From contig CM030936.1 of assembly GCA_018136815.1 (NCBI GenBank), forward strand, positions 1,967,694 through 2,031,693: DNA of 64,000 nt, read 5' to 3'. The DNA is from Isochrysis galbana (taxonomy: Eukaryota > Haptophyta > Isochrysidales > Isochrysidaceae). Under the pieces are notes generated by a model. It worked only from the letters and a program-made list of their open reading frames with translations, did no database searches and was not told the DNA's origin. The translations under genes and the position numbers were made by a program. Positions 23,430-33,305 of the stretch are shown here, piece after piece. Numbering within the stretch: position 1 is the stretch's first letter; each line of letters opens with the position of its first letter.

Positions 23430-23995
23430 ACGTGAACGGGGCCCATTTCTCACCGCACTCCATGGGGGGGTTGCAAACCCAACCCCCCCCCCCCTCTCCA
23501 TTCTCACCCAATTCTCTCCTTGCGGCGCGTCGCCATGCGGTGCGCCACGGCCTGCTCTCCGAGGGCTCCTTTGGGGGCTCCTAGAGGCCTCTGCCAGAGG
23601 GCCAGCAAGGGCAGCCCATGGGGCAGCGGAGGCTGGGGCTCCGCCCCTGGCCCCCCCTGCCTCTCCCACGCTCGCCTCTCTGGCCATGGGAGCCTCCAAG
23701 AAAGAGGCCTCTCTCTGCTGGGCGACCGGCGACCGGGGATGGGGGGATGGGGATGGGGGGTTGGGGGGAAGCGGTCAGCTCGAGCTCGAGGGCAGGCCCA
23801 TCGCGGGCGTGGGAGTGCGCAGTCGCGACCCGCGCCCACTAGGGGTCTGGGTCAGGTTGTTGAGTGCCCAGCCCCTGCCAGAAGGCAAGGGCTTGAGTTG
23901 GTTGTGCGGCCCACCCAGGAGGGTGTCCGCGATGGAGTGAGGGAGAGGGGGAGGGGGGCGCGAGGCCCCAATTGACCCCCAATTCTAGAAGTAGG
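23430..23995 (-). repeat. Family A repeat copy with degenerate 5' hairpin
   Basis: The minus strand starts near 23995 with CCTACTTCTAGAATTGGGGGTCAATT: hairpin and start codon are decayed, but the peptide GASRPP...HSIADTLLGGP follows in frame. The later part reads VGEAGGARGG and TPPWSAVRNGP, as in the 42-kb copy (VGEAGGGQG, PPRWSAVRNGP). Homology to 42.3 kb runs through the whole segment. Confidence 0.6.
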
Positions 23996-24365
23996 TTGCC
24001 CCATAGCTTGTAGCCTGAATCTTCGGAATTCATACTATTAAAAAAAAAAAACATCTGAAGATTCTGGGCTACACACCTACTAGACTAGGGTACTTCCCCT
24101 TCCCTACTGTCACCGCCCTTAACTTCCCTTCCCTCCACCTCCTCCCCTTTCCCCCTTCATTCCTTTGTCTTCGGTATCCGGGGTTTGGCTCGGGTGCGCT
24201 ACCACGAGCCTGGTTCAGAGCGCGGGTTCCGGGCAGGCCTGTTGCTGGTCAAATGTCGTCGCGTGTCTGTCGGGTCGCGGGCGTGCTCGTCCTTTTCTCG
24301 CCCTTTCTGGTCGCTGTCGTGTCTCGGTGGGTTTATGTCCAATCGAGGTGTACCTCGTCACAGGC

Positions 24366-25345
24366 TTATTCTGGTTCGGGTCTCTCGGCAATTATATATG
24401 CCACCCCCATCGAGGTGGTCAGGGTCCGCAGCTCTAGGCTTGGTTCTAGCTTACCTCTTGCACCTATTGTGAATAAAGGGTATACATCGTTCATGTCGAT
24501 CCTTTTCTTCGGCTGTCTGCCCATGCCTGCTTGGGCGGTCCTTGCCGAGTCTGTTGTACTCGCAAATAGTAGTGCCTTGCTTAGCGTCGTGTACCTATCT
24601 ATCGTTCTTATCAACACTGATTCCTCCGAGAATTCAATGCCATCGTAGTGTATCCTGTAGAAGTCTGTTAAAATATATCTCCACGCTAGAGTGTAAAGTA
24701 TGGAGAGCGATCGCGGTGTTTCCCCCCCGGGGTGCATGAAAAGGTTATCTATGATTACTTCTTCCCTGCTTCTACCGCTTCGGGGGGTGTACCTCGCCAG
24801 TTTGTCGAGCGTTTCGAATATGTTTACTACTCTCGGGCATTCGCCTAGATGGGTGGAAGATTCGTCGGCCGCCTTGCATATGCGGCAAGTCTTATCTCTG
24901 TCCGCGAACCGGTTGTAGGTGCCAATCCTTCTGTGGGTTAAGTGCTTGAAGTGGAGGTGTGTATCCCTCGCCGTCATCATCGAGGATGTATATATTGTGG
25001 CTAGGTGTTCCCACGTGTTGTCGGGTACCTGTAGTCGCTGTTTCCAGTTCTCGGGACCCGTTAGGCGTCTACGCTTTCCGTCCGTCTTCTGGATTGCTCG
25101 TGTTAGTTGCTCCACTCCCATTTTGTCTAGTGGGGTAACTCCGTCTAGGGTATACTCGTCCGCTAAGGGGTATTCCAATCTCTTGTTAGATTTGAAGCCG
25201 TCCCCCCATTTTGCCGGTGGGGAGGGGTCTAGCTGTCCGGGAGCATTGTCAAGCCTTTCGCCAATTATGGGCGTACCTAGGTACGAGAGCTCCACTTCAT
25301 ACCATGCGCCTTTGAGCTCGGCGAAATAGCTGCCGTCTTGGGCTA
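24366..25345 (-). pseudogene. LINE ORF2 C-terminal region with CCHC knuckle
   Basis: The minus-strand frame is open from about 25345 (IAQDGSYFAELKGAWYEVELSYLGTP) to the stop at 24366. It contains CRICKAADESSTHLGECP (C-x2-C-x8-H-x4-C), the zinc knuckle that follows the RT thumb in many LINEs, and ends near IDMNDVYPLFT. It is joined to the endonuclease in another frame, so it is not translated as one protein with it. The homologous remnant is at 11662-11856. Confidence 0.8.
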
Positions 25346-27919
25346 TGTGTATTTTTGGGGTGTGCTCCTCCGAGCCATCCTGTCTATCCTCGTATGGATG
25401 GTCCCCGAGAGTCTGGTGAAGCCTCCTCTCGTGTTTCCGTTGACTAAGTTGTATGCGTCGATTAGCCCCAACTCGTTCATTGCGGATCTTAATTTGGGGC
25501 CGTGGGCGTTTCCGTATCCTTCCTTGTCCTCCGCTTTCCTTGTGTCCGTTTCCACGTTCTCTACGCAGTTAAAGTCGCCTCCCACAAGGGTGTCGCGTTC
25601 TCTACCTAGTGGGATCGTTTTTAGTGTATCTATTTGGGTGTTTCTTATGCTAGGTATGGCGCTCATGTATATGGATATTATTTCCAATTCTTTAGAATCT
25701 ATTACGCATCTAGCTCGCAGGCATCTGCCCTCTATCAGCGTCTCGGTCGCTTCCGGTAGCAGTTTCACCCTGGGGGAGGAGTCGCACACCGCGATTCCTA
25801 CCCCACTCGCCGGGTCCGAGGCATTAGCAGGTGCGTGTACCATCTGCCACCCCAGGGCCTTGGCGGTCATGCATGCTCGAAGGTGCCTGCCATCGGCGTA
25901 GGCGTGTAGCTCTTGTAGTAGTATGATGTCTACTCTAGCTTTCCTCGCTTGGGCGAGCACCGAGCCTAAGGCGCCGTGACCGGCGCCATTCATGTTGTAG
26001 GAGACGATCTTGATCGGCCCCTCACCTGGGTATCCGCGAGTGGAGTCAAAGGTGAGCGCATATGTGATAAGAAGGTTTGTGCGGCTGAGGTCGCGCGCGT
26101 GTTGCACGCACTTGTGCATGTAGCGACAGTCGGCGCCCAAGGCGCAGATTCCGCCCTTGGGTTGTTTTCCCGGGGTTCCGGCACTCGCGCGCGGAAATGC
26201 GCAAATTATCATGCATTCGCCGTCTTTCCACGCGCCCGGGTACTCGTGCGAGCGGTTACACGCCTTGCCCATGATGTTCATGGGGCATTTCCCGTTAGGG
26301 AAGCGCTTGCACAGCTCCGGGGCATTCGGGTTCATGGCCTCTTGGACGGTCATCTTCGGCGGAGCCATGCGTTTGCGTTCTTCGCGTTCGAGGCGCGCGG
26401 CTTTTTCTTCCTCGCACACGCAAATGCGCAAGGGGGGATGGAACGCCATGGCGTATCCTTTATGGTATCCTTTACAGCCCTTGGGTCCCGCATGGATGTT
26501 TAGGTTCTTGATGTCTCCGCCCAGCTCGCGGCAGTTGCGGACAGAGTATTCGATGGGGAAGGGGGCCCCGTTGACGGTGAGCATAATTTTGCGCGGAAAG
26601 TCGAAGGAGGCGAACGTTCCGTGCTTTGGGGCGACATACAGATGGTAAACTTCCTTTTTACCCTGTGTTACGAGAATCCCCTCCTTGGTGAGGATCTTGG
26701 TGCGCTCTTGGTTGCCTTGGAGAAAGAAGAAGCCTTGGTTCTCGACCGCTTTGGCGAGCGAGCTGATCGTTATGAAGCTCTTTAGCTCAAATTTGTAGTT
26801 GCGCACCACCAGGTGCGCTGAGGCGTCTTTGAACGCGCTGGCCAGTGCCTTGTTGGACGCCCGCGGGATTTCTTTGAATTTTTCGTCGAGCGTTTGATAT
26901 TTGACCGCAATCGGGCATGGGATGCCCGCCTTGCGAAAGTCCGCCACATCCTTGTATTCTTCGCGGAATTGGTTGGCGCAATCCGCCGTTACGAGAATCT
27001 CCCAAGGGCCGGAGGCGCTCTTGGATAGGAATTCGGGCTCGAGGTCTACGCCTTCCAACTTGTTGAGGTGCGCGACAATCGCGCCGAGGACCTCTTCGTC
27101 TTTGGCCTTGTGTCCTTTCTCGTACGCCGTAAAGGTGATAATGATCTTGTGGGAGTCCGGAAATTCGGCCTCCCCCTCGGGTTCGGACTCTAAGTCTTCG
27201 TCTAGGAGGGCCACCTGTGTGGCCGGGGCGGAGGGTGGGGTTAGCCTTGCATATGTTTTCGTCTTTCGGGCGTCCATGTGGCACGGTGTATCCGTTATGT
27301 TGTCGTCCCTTTCCGAGGGTCTCGTGTGGATTGTGCTTTGTGTAGGCTCTCTCTCAAGGTGTTGTTTGTTGTGATGGGCCTCATGGGCTTGTGACGCTTG
27401 CGACGTTCGCGCGCCCGAGGCTCGCTTGTCCGTTTGGCATTCGTAGGCATTGGGGAGCAACCCTCCTGGTCTGCCCCCCTTTGTGCTCCTATGCCCCTTG
27501 CTGGGGGGACCTGTCTGCTCTTTGTCCAACTCTTTGCTTTGATGCGGCATCTCCCCATTGGGGTTCTGCTGTAGATGGTGCCGGGCCGGCCCCTCGCGCC
27601 GGAGCGCGAGGGCGGTACCGCGGTTGTGTAGGGTCCCAGCCCGGAGGCCTTCCCTTTGGAAGCGTCCCACTGGTGTGGTGTGGCTGGAGTGGCTGTGTGT
27701 TGTGTTGGAGGTGTGCTGCATGCTGGCTGCTGCCAGCATGGCAGCCTTGTTCGTGGCGTTCGCGGTGGTTCGCGGGTGTGGCAGGCTGGCTCCTGTGCCC
27801 ACCTGGCTGGGAGGGTCGTCCTGTCGCGGTCGCTTCGGCGACAGCGGCGTGTCACTCAAGCCTTCGTCCATCTCGGCGAGGGCAGCGGCAGCGAGGGAGG
27901 GCGGCGGCGCGCGCTCCAT
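25343..27919 (-). CDS. LINE ORF1 domain fused to an apurinic-type endonuclease, truncated
   Basis: This 858-codon frame starts at the ATG 27919 (MERAPPPSLAAAA). Its N-terminal part is disordered; the middle (GPWEILVTADCANQFREEY... and ASNKALASAFKDASAHLVV) is the conserved ORF1 core also seen at 33.7 kb. Two Cys/His clusters at roughly residues 535-605 (CKRFPNGKCPMNIMGKACNRSH; CALGADCRYMHKC) look like CCCH fingers for RNA binding. From about residue 636 an exonuclease-endonuclease-phosphatase fold follows: KIVSYNMNG, LLQELHAY and VGGDFNCVEN supply the catalytic Asn, Glu and Asp/Asn positions. This nicks target DNA in LINE integration. The frame ends shortly after TRIDRM at the RT deletion junction. 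ORF1 and endonuclease in a single frame indicates a one-ORF layout. Confidence 0.85.
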   Translation of the reverse strand: MERAPPPSLAAAALAEMDEGLSDTPLSPKRPRQDDPPSQVGTGASLPHPRTTANATNKAAMLAAASMQHTSNTTHSHSSHTTPVGRFQREGLRAGTLHNRGTALALRREGPARHHLQQNPNGEMPHQSKELDKEQTGPPSKGHRSTKGGRPGGLLPNAYECQTDKRASGARTSQASQAHEAHHNKQHLEREPTQSTIHTRPSERDDNITDTPCHMDARKTKTYARLTPPSAPATQVALLDEDLESEPEGEAEFPDSHKIIITFTAYEKGHKAKDEEVLGAIVAHLNKLEGVDLEPEFLSKSASGPWEILVTADCANQFREEYKDVADFRKAGIPCPIAVKYQTLDEKFKEIPRASNKALASAFKDASAHLVVRNYKFELKSFITISSLAKAVENQGFFFLQGNQERTKILTKEGILVTQGKKEVYHLYVAPKHGTFASFDFPRKIMLTVNGAPFPIEYSVRNCRELGGDIKNLNIHAGPKGCKGYHKGYAMAFHPPLRICVCEEEKAARLEREERKRMAPPKMTVQEAMNPNAPELCKRFPNGKCPMNIMGKACNRSHEYPGAWKDGECMIICAFPRASAGTPGKQPKGGICALGADCRYMHKCVQHARDLSRTNLLITYALTFDSTRGYPGEGPIKIVSYNMNGAGHGALGSVLAQARKARVDIILLQELHAYADGRHLRACMTAKALGWQMVHAPANASDPASGVGIAVCDSSPRVKLLPEATETLIEGRCLRARCVIDSKELEIISIYMSAIPSIRNTQIDTLKTIPLGRERDTLVGGDFNCVENVETDTRKAEDKEGYGNAHGPKLRSAMNELGLIDAYNLVNGNTRGGFTRLSGTIHTRIDRMARRSTPQKYT

Positions 27920-28186
27920 GACCCTATCAGTTTACTGATAGTTGGTCGGAATTCATACTATTATATCGGCATATATGATTGGGCAAGATGGCTGGCACTC
28001 GATGAGAACACAGTTCTACTTAAGAAAACGTGATTTCTGTTGCTTCCACTGACCACTGAGGTGCTGCAGAATCCACCTCTCACTCTAGTATTTCACACAT
28101 TTCACATTCACAATATCTCCAGTTGGTGGCGCGCGCACTCTGAGCTACACACAATCGACACACAAGCCACACAGCAGTCCGTTCGC

Positions 28187-29952
28187 TCACGCAGGCGCTG
28201 GTGAGAAGTAGTCTCGAAGACTGGCTTGACATGTACTAGCGGCCGGCCGCCGAGAACGTGATGAAGAAGTAGCCGCGCTCTGATGCCCTCTTGTGTCCTC
28301 AGGCGTCTGCAACTCATCATCAATGATCATGGCAGCAGCTGGGGAATCTGTGGGCGATATACGGTCCTCCTCAAGCGGCGTGCCTATGTGCGCGCGATGC
28401 TGCGTTCCGCGGTGCACACGCCACACTCGCACCGTAGCATCGTCTGCGCATGAGGCCAACTGACAGGTGTCCGCGGGATTCCAATCGACACCAGTCACTT
28501 CAGATTCGTGCCCCTCCAAGTAAATCGGGGGGGCATCGGGGCGATCAACCTCCCAAATGTAGACGTTGCAATCGCTCGAGCCTGAGACAACGAATCGCCC
28601 ATCCGGCGAAAATCTGGCCTTGACATAAAAGGTGTGCACTTGGTGGCCGCCAAAGCGAGCGATCTCACCACGATCGGGCCGCACCGTATCATAGCACAAG
28701 ATTTTGCCATCAGTAGAGCTGGCCAACAGCCGACCGCCGGTGCCATCGAGGGCGAGAGACGTGATCCCATGATTGCGTTCAGCGCCTCGGTCGGGATGCA
28801 GCGTACACAGGGGCGTGCTTGGGCTTTGGCGTGGGCCGTTGTTGCCTTGTCGCGTGGAGCGTCCTGATCCTCGAGCCGCGCCACCCAATCGCGCGTCCCA
28901 CAGCTTGATAGTGCCATCCGTACCTCCTGCCGTAGCGAGCGCGTTCCGCTCGTCCATTAGGTAGATCACCGACGTAACACCGTGGCTCGCCTTTCCGGCG
29001 AGTGCTCCTGCACGCTTCCGCTTGGATGAGCCTTCTGTGGGTGTGTGTGCGCCTCGCAGTATCATCACAGGTTCCTCCCCTTGGCGAGCGTCGTAGATGT
29101 GCACGCAACCATCGCGCCCGCCGGACGCAAATACAAAATTGTCGTTCGGCCTGGCGGCGACCGACTTCACAGAACCCTTATGCCCACGACAAATCATGAG
29201 CTCGCCTGCTTCAGGCCCGCCGCCCGAGGCCCTCCACGCGGCACTGGCTGCCCGTTCCATGTCCCACATGCGCACGCTCTGGTCGCCCGCGGCGGTAATG
29301 AGGCGGCCCTTACACGGGGACCAACAGAAGTCGAAGATGGCATTGTGATGCGCGCGCCAAGATCCAGGGCGTTTGTCCGCTGCAGAGACAGGGCAGGCGG
29401 TGAGAGCGGCATCGAGACACATGTGACACATTCGCTATCGTGACCATTTGTGGCGACACCTTTTACCATGGGATCCTACAGGGCTCGCCGGCCGTGGGCG
29501 GCACTCACCAGGCTGCTCCTTTGCACCCTTCTCGGTATCAATGATACTCACCCACCCTTCTTCATCAGCGATAGCCAGCAAGTGGTTCTCGCCTGCCCAC
29601 GGCGAGTAACGCGGGCAAAACGGAGGGATCGGCGCGCCGAGCCCATCGCGGAACTCGTACTCGTCGAAAGCAGAGTCACACGACATCTCAGAGAGTAAGG
29701 TCGCCGGCGAGACTGCGGGAAGGCGGGTGTGATAGCAGTGGTGAGCTGTGCGAGATGCACGTGACCAACAGCGTCAGGAGAGCCATGGGCACCGCAGGCT
29801 TGGCACTCACTGTGGCGCGGCGCAAGCTCCCTGTTGATGAGGCAATCGAAGAAGGAGAGGTGATGCGAGCGCGCCCTCGGCTGCGAGAGCGTCCGCGCGG
29901 CCATCCTTGATGGCGTGAAGCGCGGCTTGCTCTGCGGCGTGCTGTCGGCCAT
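28187..29952 (-). CDS. DTL: CDT2/DTL substrate receptor of CRL4, with C-terminal PIP box, three exons
   Basis: Exons 29952-29811, 29712-29509 and 29379-28187 total 1539 bases (512 residues plus stop). Donors are gtgagt in both introns, acceptors CAG, and phases agree. The WD40 propeller follows animal CDT2 closely: AIPPF-like IPPFCPRYSPWAGENHLLAIADEEGWV, WRAHHNAIFDFCWSP, LITAAGDQSVRMWD, FASGGRDGCVHIYDAR, GGTDGTIKLWDAR, GGHQVHTFYVKARFSPDGRFVVSGSSD and EGHESEVTGVDWNP. YDAR and WDAR are the DDB1-binding WDxR positions. CDT2 directs CRL4 ubiquitin ligase to PCNA-bound CDT1, p21 and SET8-type substrates. The extreme C-terminus QASLRDYF fits the PIP box Q-x-x-L-x-x-aromatic-aromatic, the element that ties animal CDT2 to PCNA. 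The tail is short compared with human DTL. Confidence 0.92.
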
Positions 29953-30295
29953 CGCAGCGATGCCGTCGTTCGAAAGTCGTTGGCTTGCGCAGTCGCTTGG
30001 CGGGAGTACGAGCCGGGGGCGGAATGCATAGAAGCTTTAAAAGTCGGGGTGGTAGCGTGGTAGCAGTAGGGGTTGTAGGCCACAATATGTACATATCGTA
30101 CTACGTACTACATATTTGGGTACGATTCTGGAAAACTGATATGTCGACATATTTACTAGATATTTGGGTGGCACGCGCCCGGGCGCCGGTACATATTCGG
30201 GCGGGAGCCAGCGGGATAAAGGGAGGGGGGGCGCGGGGGGGCGCGCGGGGGGGGCGCGCGGGGGGGGGGCGCGGGTGATTGATGATTGATTGCAC
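29953..30295. other. CDT2 5' flank and G-rich tract
   Basis: 30060-30160 has repeated acatat/tatttgggt steps (atatttgggta... near 30110 and 30160, also seen inverted at 52070-52140 as ccaaatatcca). 30200-30280 is a run of G8-10 blocks separated by cgcg, able to form G-quadruplexes. No gene is visible. Confidence 0.45.
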
Positions 30296-31605
30296 AGGCC
30301 CACCCCGGGAATAAAAAAATTTCCAACTGGGAAGATGCGCACCTGCACTGAGCCGCTGGCCGATGCCGCACGCCGACGCAGGTGAAGACGCAGCTGAAGA
30401 TGTCCCTGCAGGCCCTGCAGACTGCTGCAGAGACCCCGGCAGAGCCCGGGGGCGGGCGGGCGGGTCATCTGAGCGCCCCGGCTTGCATTCATGGTCATGT
30501 CTGGGGCCTAGGCTCCTTCAGACGGCGAAGGGGTAGCGTTGCGCACTCCCGGACTTCACGTACCACCAAGATCTTCGGCACGGAAAGTCGGCGGTCTTCA
30601 CGGCAGTTGTTAAGCTTACAGCAGATGAAAGCAGCCTTCACGTCGCCGGCGCTGCAGCGCCCGCTGTGTTCAAGGAGATTGGTGACGCCCACGTGCTACT
30701 GTCTCGCATGTACCACAGGTCTGGCGCAAGCACTGCTCGCACAGTGCTGGCTGTCTTCTTCTACAAGATCGGCAGGGAAGAGGGTGCAACCTCAGGTTTG
30801 GTTGTTTTTTGACAAGTGTCCCCCATGTGGACGGTATAAGTTCTACTTGAAGGACCCCCTTATTAAAGTACAAACTTGCAGGTTTCAGATCGAGTTGCAC
30901 TCTCTGAGCGCACGCGTCTGGAATCAGCCGGAGTCGGCAGACGGACGAACAGCACGAGGTAACGCAGCAGGGTGAAACAGCGGAGGGAGCATGTTCGAGC
31001 GACAGCGACAACAACGCGCCCAGCCTCTGAAAATGGCCCCCCCGCTGGAGTGCACTTCATGCGTTCAGCGCGGGGCTGTTCTGCTGCTGCTGCACTTCCG
31101 CTGCTGCGCTTCCCATGTCCGCATGAGTGAATGAATCAGCTTGAGGATCTTGTTTTGAATAGAACGAGTGTGTGCGCGCGGGCTTCGATGTGCGCGCGCG
31201 GGCTCCGCAGCTGTATGTGGCGTCGATGCCGCAGTTGGAGTGAAGGAGTGTGCGTGCAGTGCAGGTGCCTACTTATTTTTCCCGATAACATGATAACATG
31301 GGTGGTGTGCCCCACCACTTGATCAATTTTGGCTCTCAACTTGCAATCCCACATCCCACGCGAGCACGATCAACAGCCACTTTGGCGGGCTACTGGCCGC
31401 CCAGCGCGCCCCGTTCACCATGTCTTCACCTGCACCTGCAGTCCTGCACTCTCACCTTCACCTGCACCTTCACTGAAGAAACAACTTCGGACCAGCACCT
31501 TCCCAGTTGGAAATTTTTTTTATTCTTATTCGGGGGGTGTCCGCGATGGAGAGAGGGGGGCTCGAGGCCCCCATTGACCCCGACTTATAAAAGTAGGTTG
31601 ACCGG
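30270..31605 (-). repeat. Family A copy split by a terminal-inverted-repeat element
   Basis: The right piece, 31605-31531 (minus strand), holds hairpin CCTACTT-TTAT-AAGTCGG, GGTCA, ATG (31574) and the peptide MGASSPPLSIADTP. The left piece, 30310-30270, holds the next family A bases (ggcccacccc, then cactcatc-like). In intact copies these pieces are contiguous (ggcccacccagagggtgtct at 8160; ggccaaccccggggggtgtcc at 42720). The break is filled by the element at about 30311-31530. Confidence 0.65.
30311..31530. mobile_element. 1.2-kb element with terminal inverted repeats
   Basis: The left end reads gaataaaaaaatttccaac then tgggaag; the right end is its inverse (cttcccagttgg then aaattttttttattc), an inverted repeat of about 26 bases, with looser inverted similarity (gcaggtgaagac motifs) for another 100 bases inside. 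Boundaries are fixed by the interrupted family A copy. The only long frame, 30382-30975 plus, is rich in Ser/Arg/Cys and matches no transposase I recognise, so it is probably a non-autonomous DNA transposon (MITE-like). Target duplication cannot be resolved in the G/C run. Confidence 0.6.
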
Positions 31606-32012
31606 GCTAAAGTCTTAAGTGGTGGGTAGTGGTTAGTGGTAGTGGTAGTGGGTCCAAGTGCCAGGTGCCAGGTGCTAGGTGTCCATCCAGGTCCAGGTAG
31701 GTCCAGGTCCGGTGCGCGGCGACGCGGCGAGCGGCGAGAATATTTTGAAGTTTATTAAGAGTTGGTTGACATGTAAAGTACACCGGACGAGCCATGCGCC
31801 AGCCGAGCAGCCCCCATCATGGGATAGGGAGGGGCTCAGGGGTCAGGGCTCCGTTGCCGTCAAGTGCACATTCCCCACATTCCCACAACACTAAGGTTAT
31901 ACTCTCATGACAAGAAAACTCTCACGCAGAGGGAGAGGGAGGTGGCGTGAGGGGAGTTTTTTTTCTGTCGACAGGGTGGCCCTCAGCAGCGAGGCGGCCG
32001 AGGCGTGCGGCG
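31606..32012. repeat. Spacer with RPVYVARNAS-type repeat copy
   Basis: 31625-31700 holds short gtggtagt/ggtgcca and ggtccaggta tandem steps. 31770-31910 is a copy of the dispersed repeat found at 8243 and 60480 (ccggacgagccatgcgcca ... ctaaggttatac). Beyond it is the leader of the bL34 gene. Confidence 0.5.
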
Positions 32013-32675
32013 ATGCTGGCGAGGCTGGCGCGGGTCACGCCGCGCGCGCCTCTCGTGGGTGTGCGGCCGGCGTGGGTGCACACGCGGCTGTATGCGGTGC
32101 TACAGCCGCCGCAGCCTCTCCTTGCGCTGCTCCACCCTCATCTCCCGCCTGTACTCGACCCCTTCTCACAACTCCCCGCTGGCGGGTGTGACCTCTCGCT
32201 TCCCACTGCTGCTGAGCACATCAGCCCGCTCACCTTTGGCGGGATCGCGATCGGTGTGCGCAAATTCCACTCGCCCATCGCGTTTAACTACCAGCCATCT
32301 TGCTCCCCCCCCCCCCCATTCCCCGCGCGCGTACTCACCTCTTTTCCTGTCCTCTGTCGTAAGGTGGTGTTGCCCTCGAGCTTCCGCCGCTGCTGCCAGA
32401 AGCTGCCACGCCACTGCAGGCCAAAGGAAGCAAAGGCTGGCGGACATATCAACCGAATGTACTGAAGCGGAAACGGACTCATGGGTTTCTCAAGTACGCC
32501 GCGCGGGGACCCAGCGACAACTGTTCACTTGCTCCCGCGCTGCCTCGTCTTTTTCAAGCTAATTGATACCGTACGTCCCCTATTTGGTCTCCTCAGTCGT
32601 TTGAGCACCCGCGCTGGACGCAACACATTGAACCGTCGGCGGGCGAAGGGGCGGCATCGAGTTGCCGTCACCTGA
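32013..32675 (+). CDS. MRPL34: Mitochondrial (organellar) ribosomal protein bL34, three exons
   Basis: Exons 32013-32253, 32364-32493 and 32597-32675 total 450 bases, 149 residues plus TGA. The C-terminal 45 residues are the bL34 signature split by an intron: KGWRTYQPNVLKRKRTHGFL, then RLSTRAGRNTLNRRRAKGRH and RVAVT. bL34 is a small basic protein of the large ribosomal subunit. The N-terminal extension starts MLARLARVTPRAPLVG, Arg-rich with no acidic residues, fitting a mitochondrial presequence, so I favour mitochondria over plastid. Exon 2-3 splice sites (gtacgc; ctcag) are firm; the exon 1 donor (gtgtgc at 32254) is the best of several in-phase choices. Confidence 0.82.
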
Positions 32676-33190
32676 AGACTTCTCCCGGTCGAGCATCTGA
32701 TCGAGGTCCTCCATGAGTGGGGATGTTATGCAAGGCTTACACAGTGCCCAAGACACCCACTTGCGGCGCGTACTACTAGCGAGGAGAATCATGATGTCCC
32801 CGGTTGAGTCATTTGCAGTCACTTTCGTCGGCAGGCACAGTGCCTCAGCTCCGGAGGACGTTGACTTCCTTGTAGTCTTGGTGGATATGGGTGGTGCCAT
32901 ACATTTCGTAATAATTTCGCCCGACTATTCCTCGTTTGCTCTTTTTGTTTTTGTCTCTACTCACTACCTAATCAATGCCTCTGCTGGTGTGTCCTTAGCC
33001 CTCACCAAAATAGTATTTTGTGCCTACGACGCCCAGACAAAGAACCCGAAGCCAAGGACAAGGACTGTCTCATTCATCCCAGATGATGCGACTTGCGACT
33101 TACTCCTAACTCCTAAGCCTAACTTAGAAAGTAAGAAGGTGCAACTTGAGGTTCTCTTTCCATTTTTTTGCCCCCCCCCCGCGTAGTATG
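32676..33190. other. 3' flank of bL34, no supported gene
   Basis: Open frames on both strands (32713-33186 plus; 32580-32900 minus) overlap each other and the bL34 last exon. The minus frame around 32900-32690 has protein-like composition but no recognisable family. I call nothing here. Confidence 0.35.
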
Positions 33191-33305
33191 GTAAAAAAAA
33201 CCTTTTAAAATTCTCACCTCGCGCGCGGCTATGTAGCTGTCTATCGTAGCCACGCCCATTTCCCTTCCTCTCCCTCGCTTCCCGCCTTGCGGCATCTCCC
33301 CTCGT
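33190..33305 (+). repeat. TAGCCACGCC short dispersed repeat, well-preserved copy
   Basis: Order: A run, ccttttaaaattctcacctcgcgcgcggcta, tcgtagccacgccc, ccgccttgcggcatctcccctcgtg. The same order is seen at 17768-17890. The inner arms (ggcta...tagcc; ccgc...gcgg) can pair. Confidence 0.6.

Larger units (their letters stand above)
24045..27945 (-). mobile_element. LINE retrotransposon lacking its reverse transcriptase
   Basis: Read on the minus strand: hairpin CTATCAGT-AA-ACTGATAG (27941-27924), GGTC, ATG (27919), ORF1 plus endonuclease to about 25350, an out-of-frame junction, the C-terminal ORF2 region with a CCHC knuckle to 24366, a 3' UTR, then tagcccagaatcttcagatg and an 11-T run at 24055-24045 (an A run on the plus strand). 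The whole RT domain between endonuclease and knuckle is absent. Both element ends are present, so the RT loss is an internal deletion, not 5' truncation. Confidence 0.85.

Noticed and set aside
30382-30975. ORF in the TIR element as a transposase
   Set aside because: No DDE or other catalytic pattern, no helix-turn-helix, and Cys/Ser/Arg-rich composition.
32580-32900. Convergent minus-strand gene over the bL34 last exon
   Set aside because: Overlaps the firm bL34 exon 3 in antisense, with no recognisable domain or splice context.
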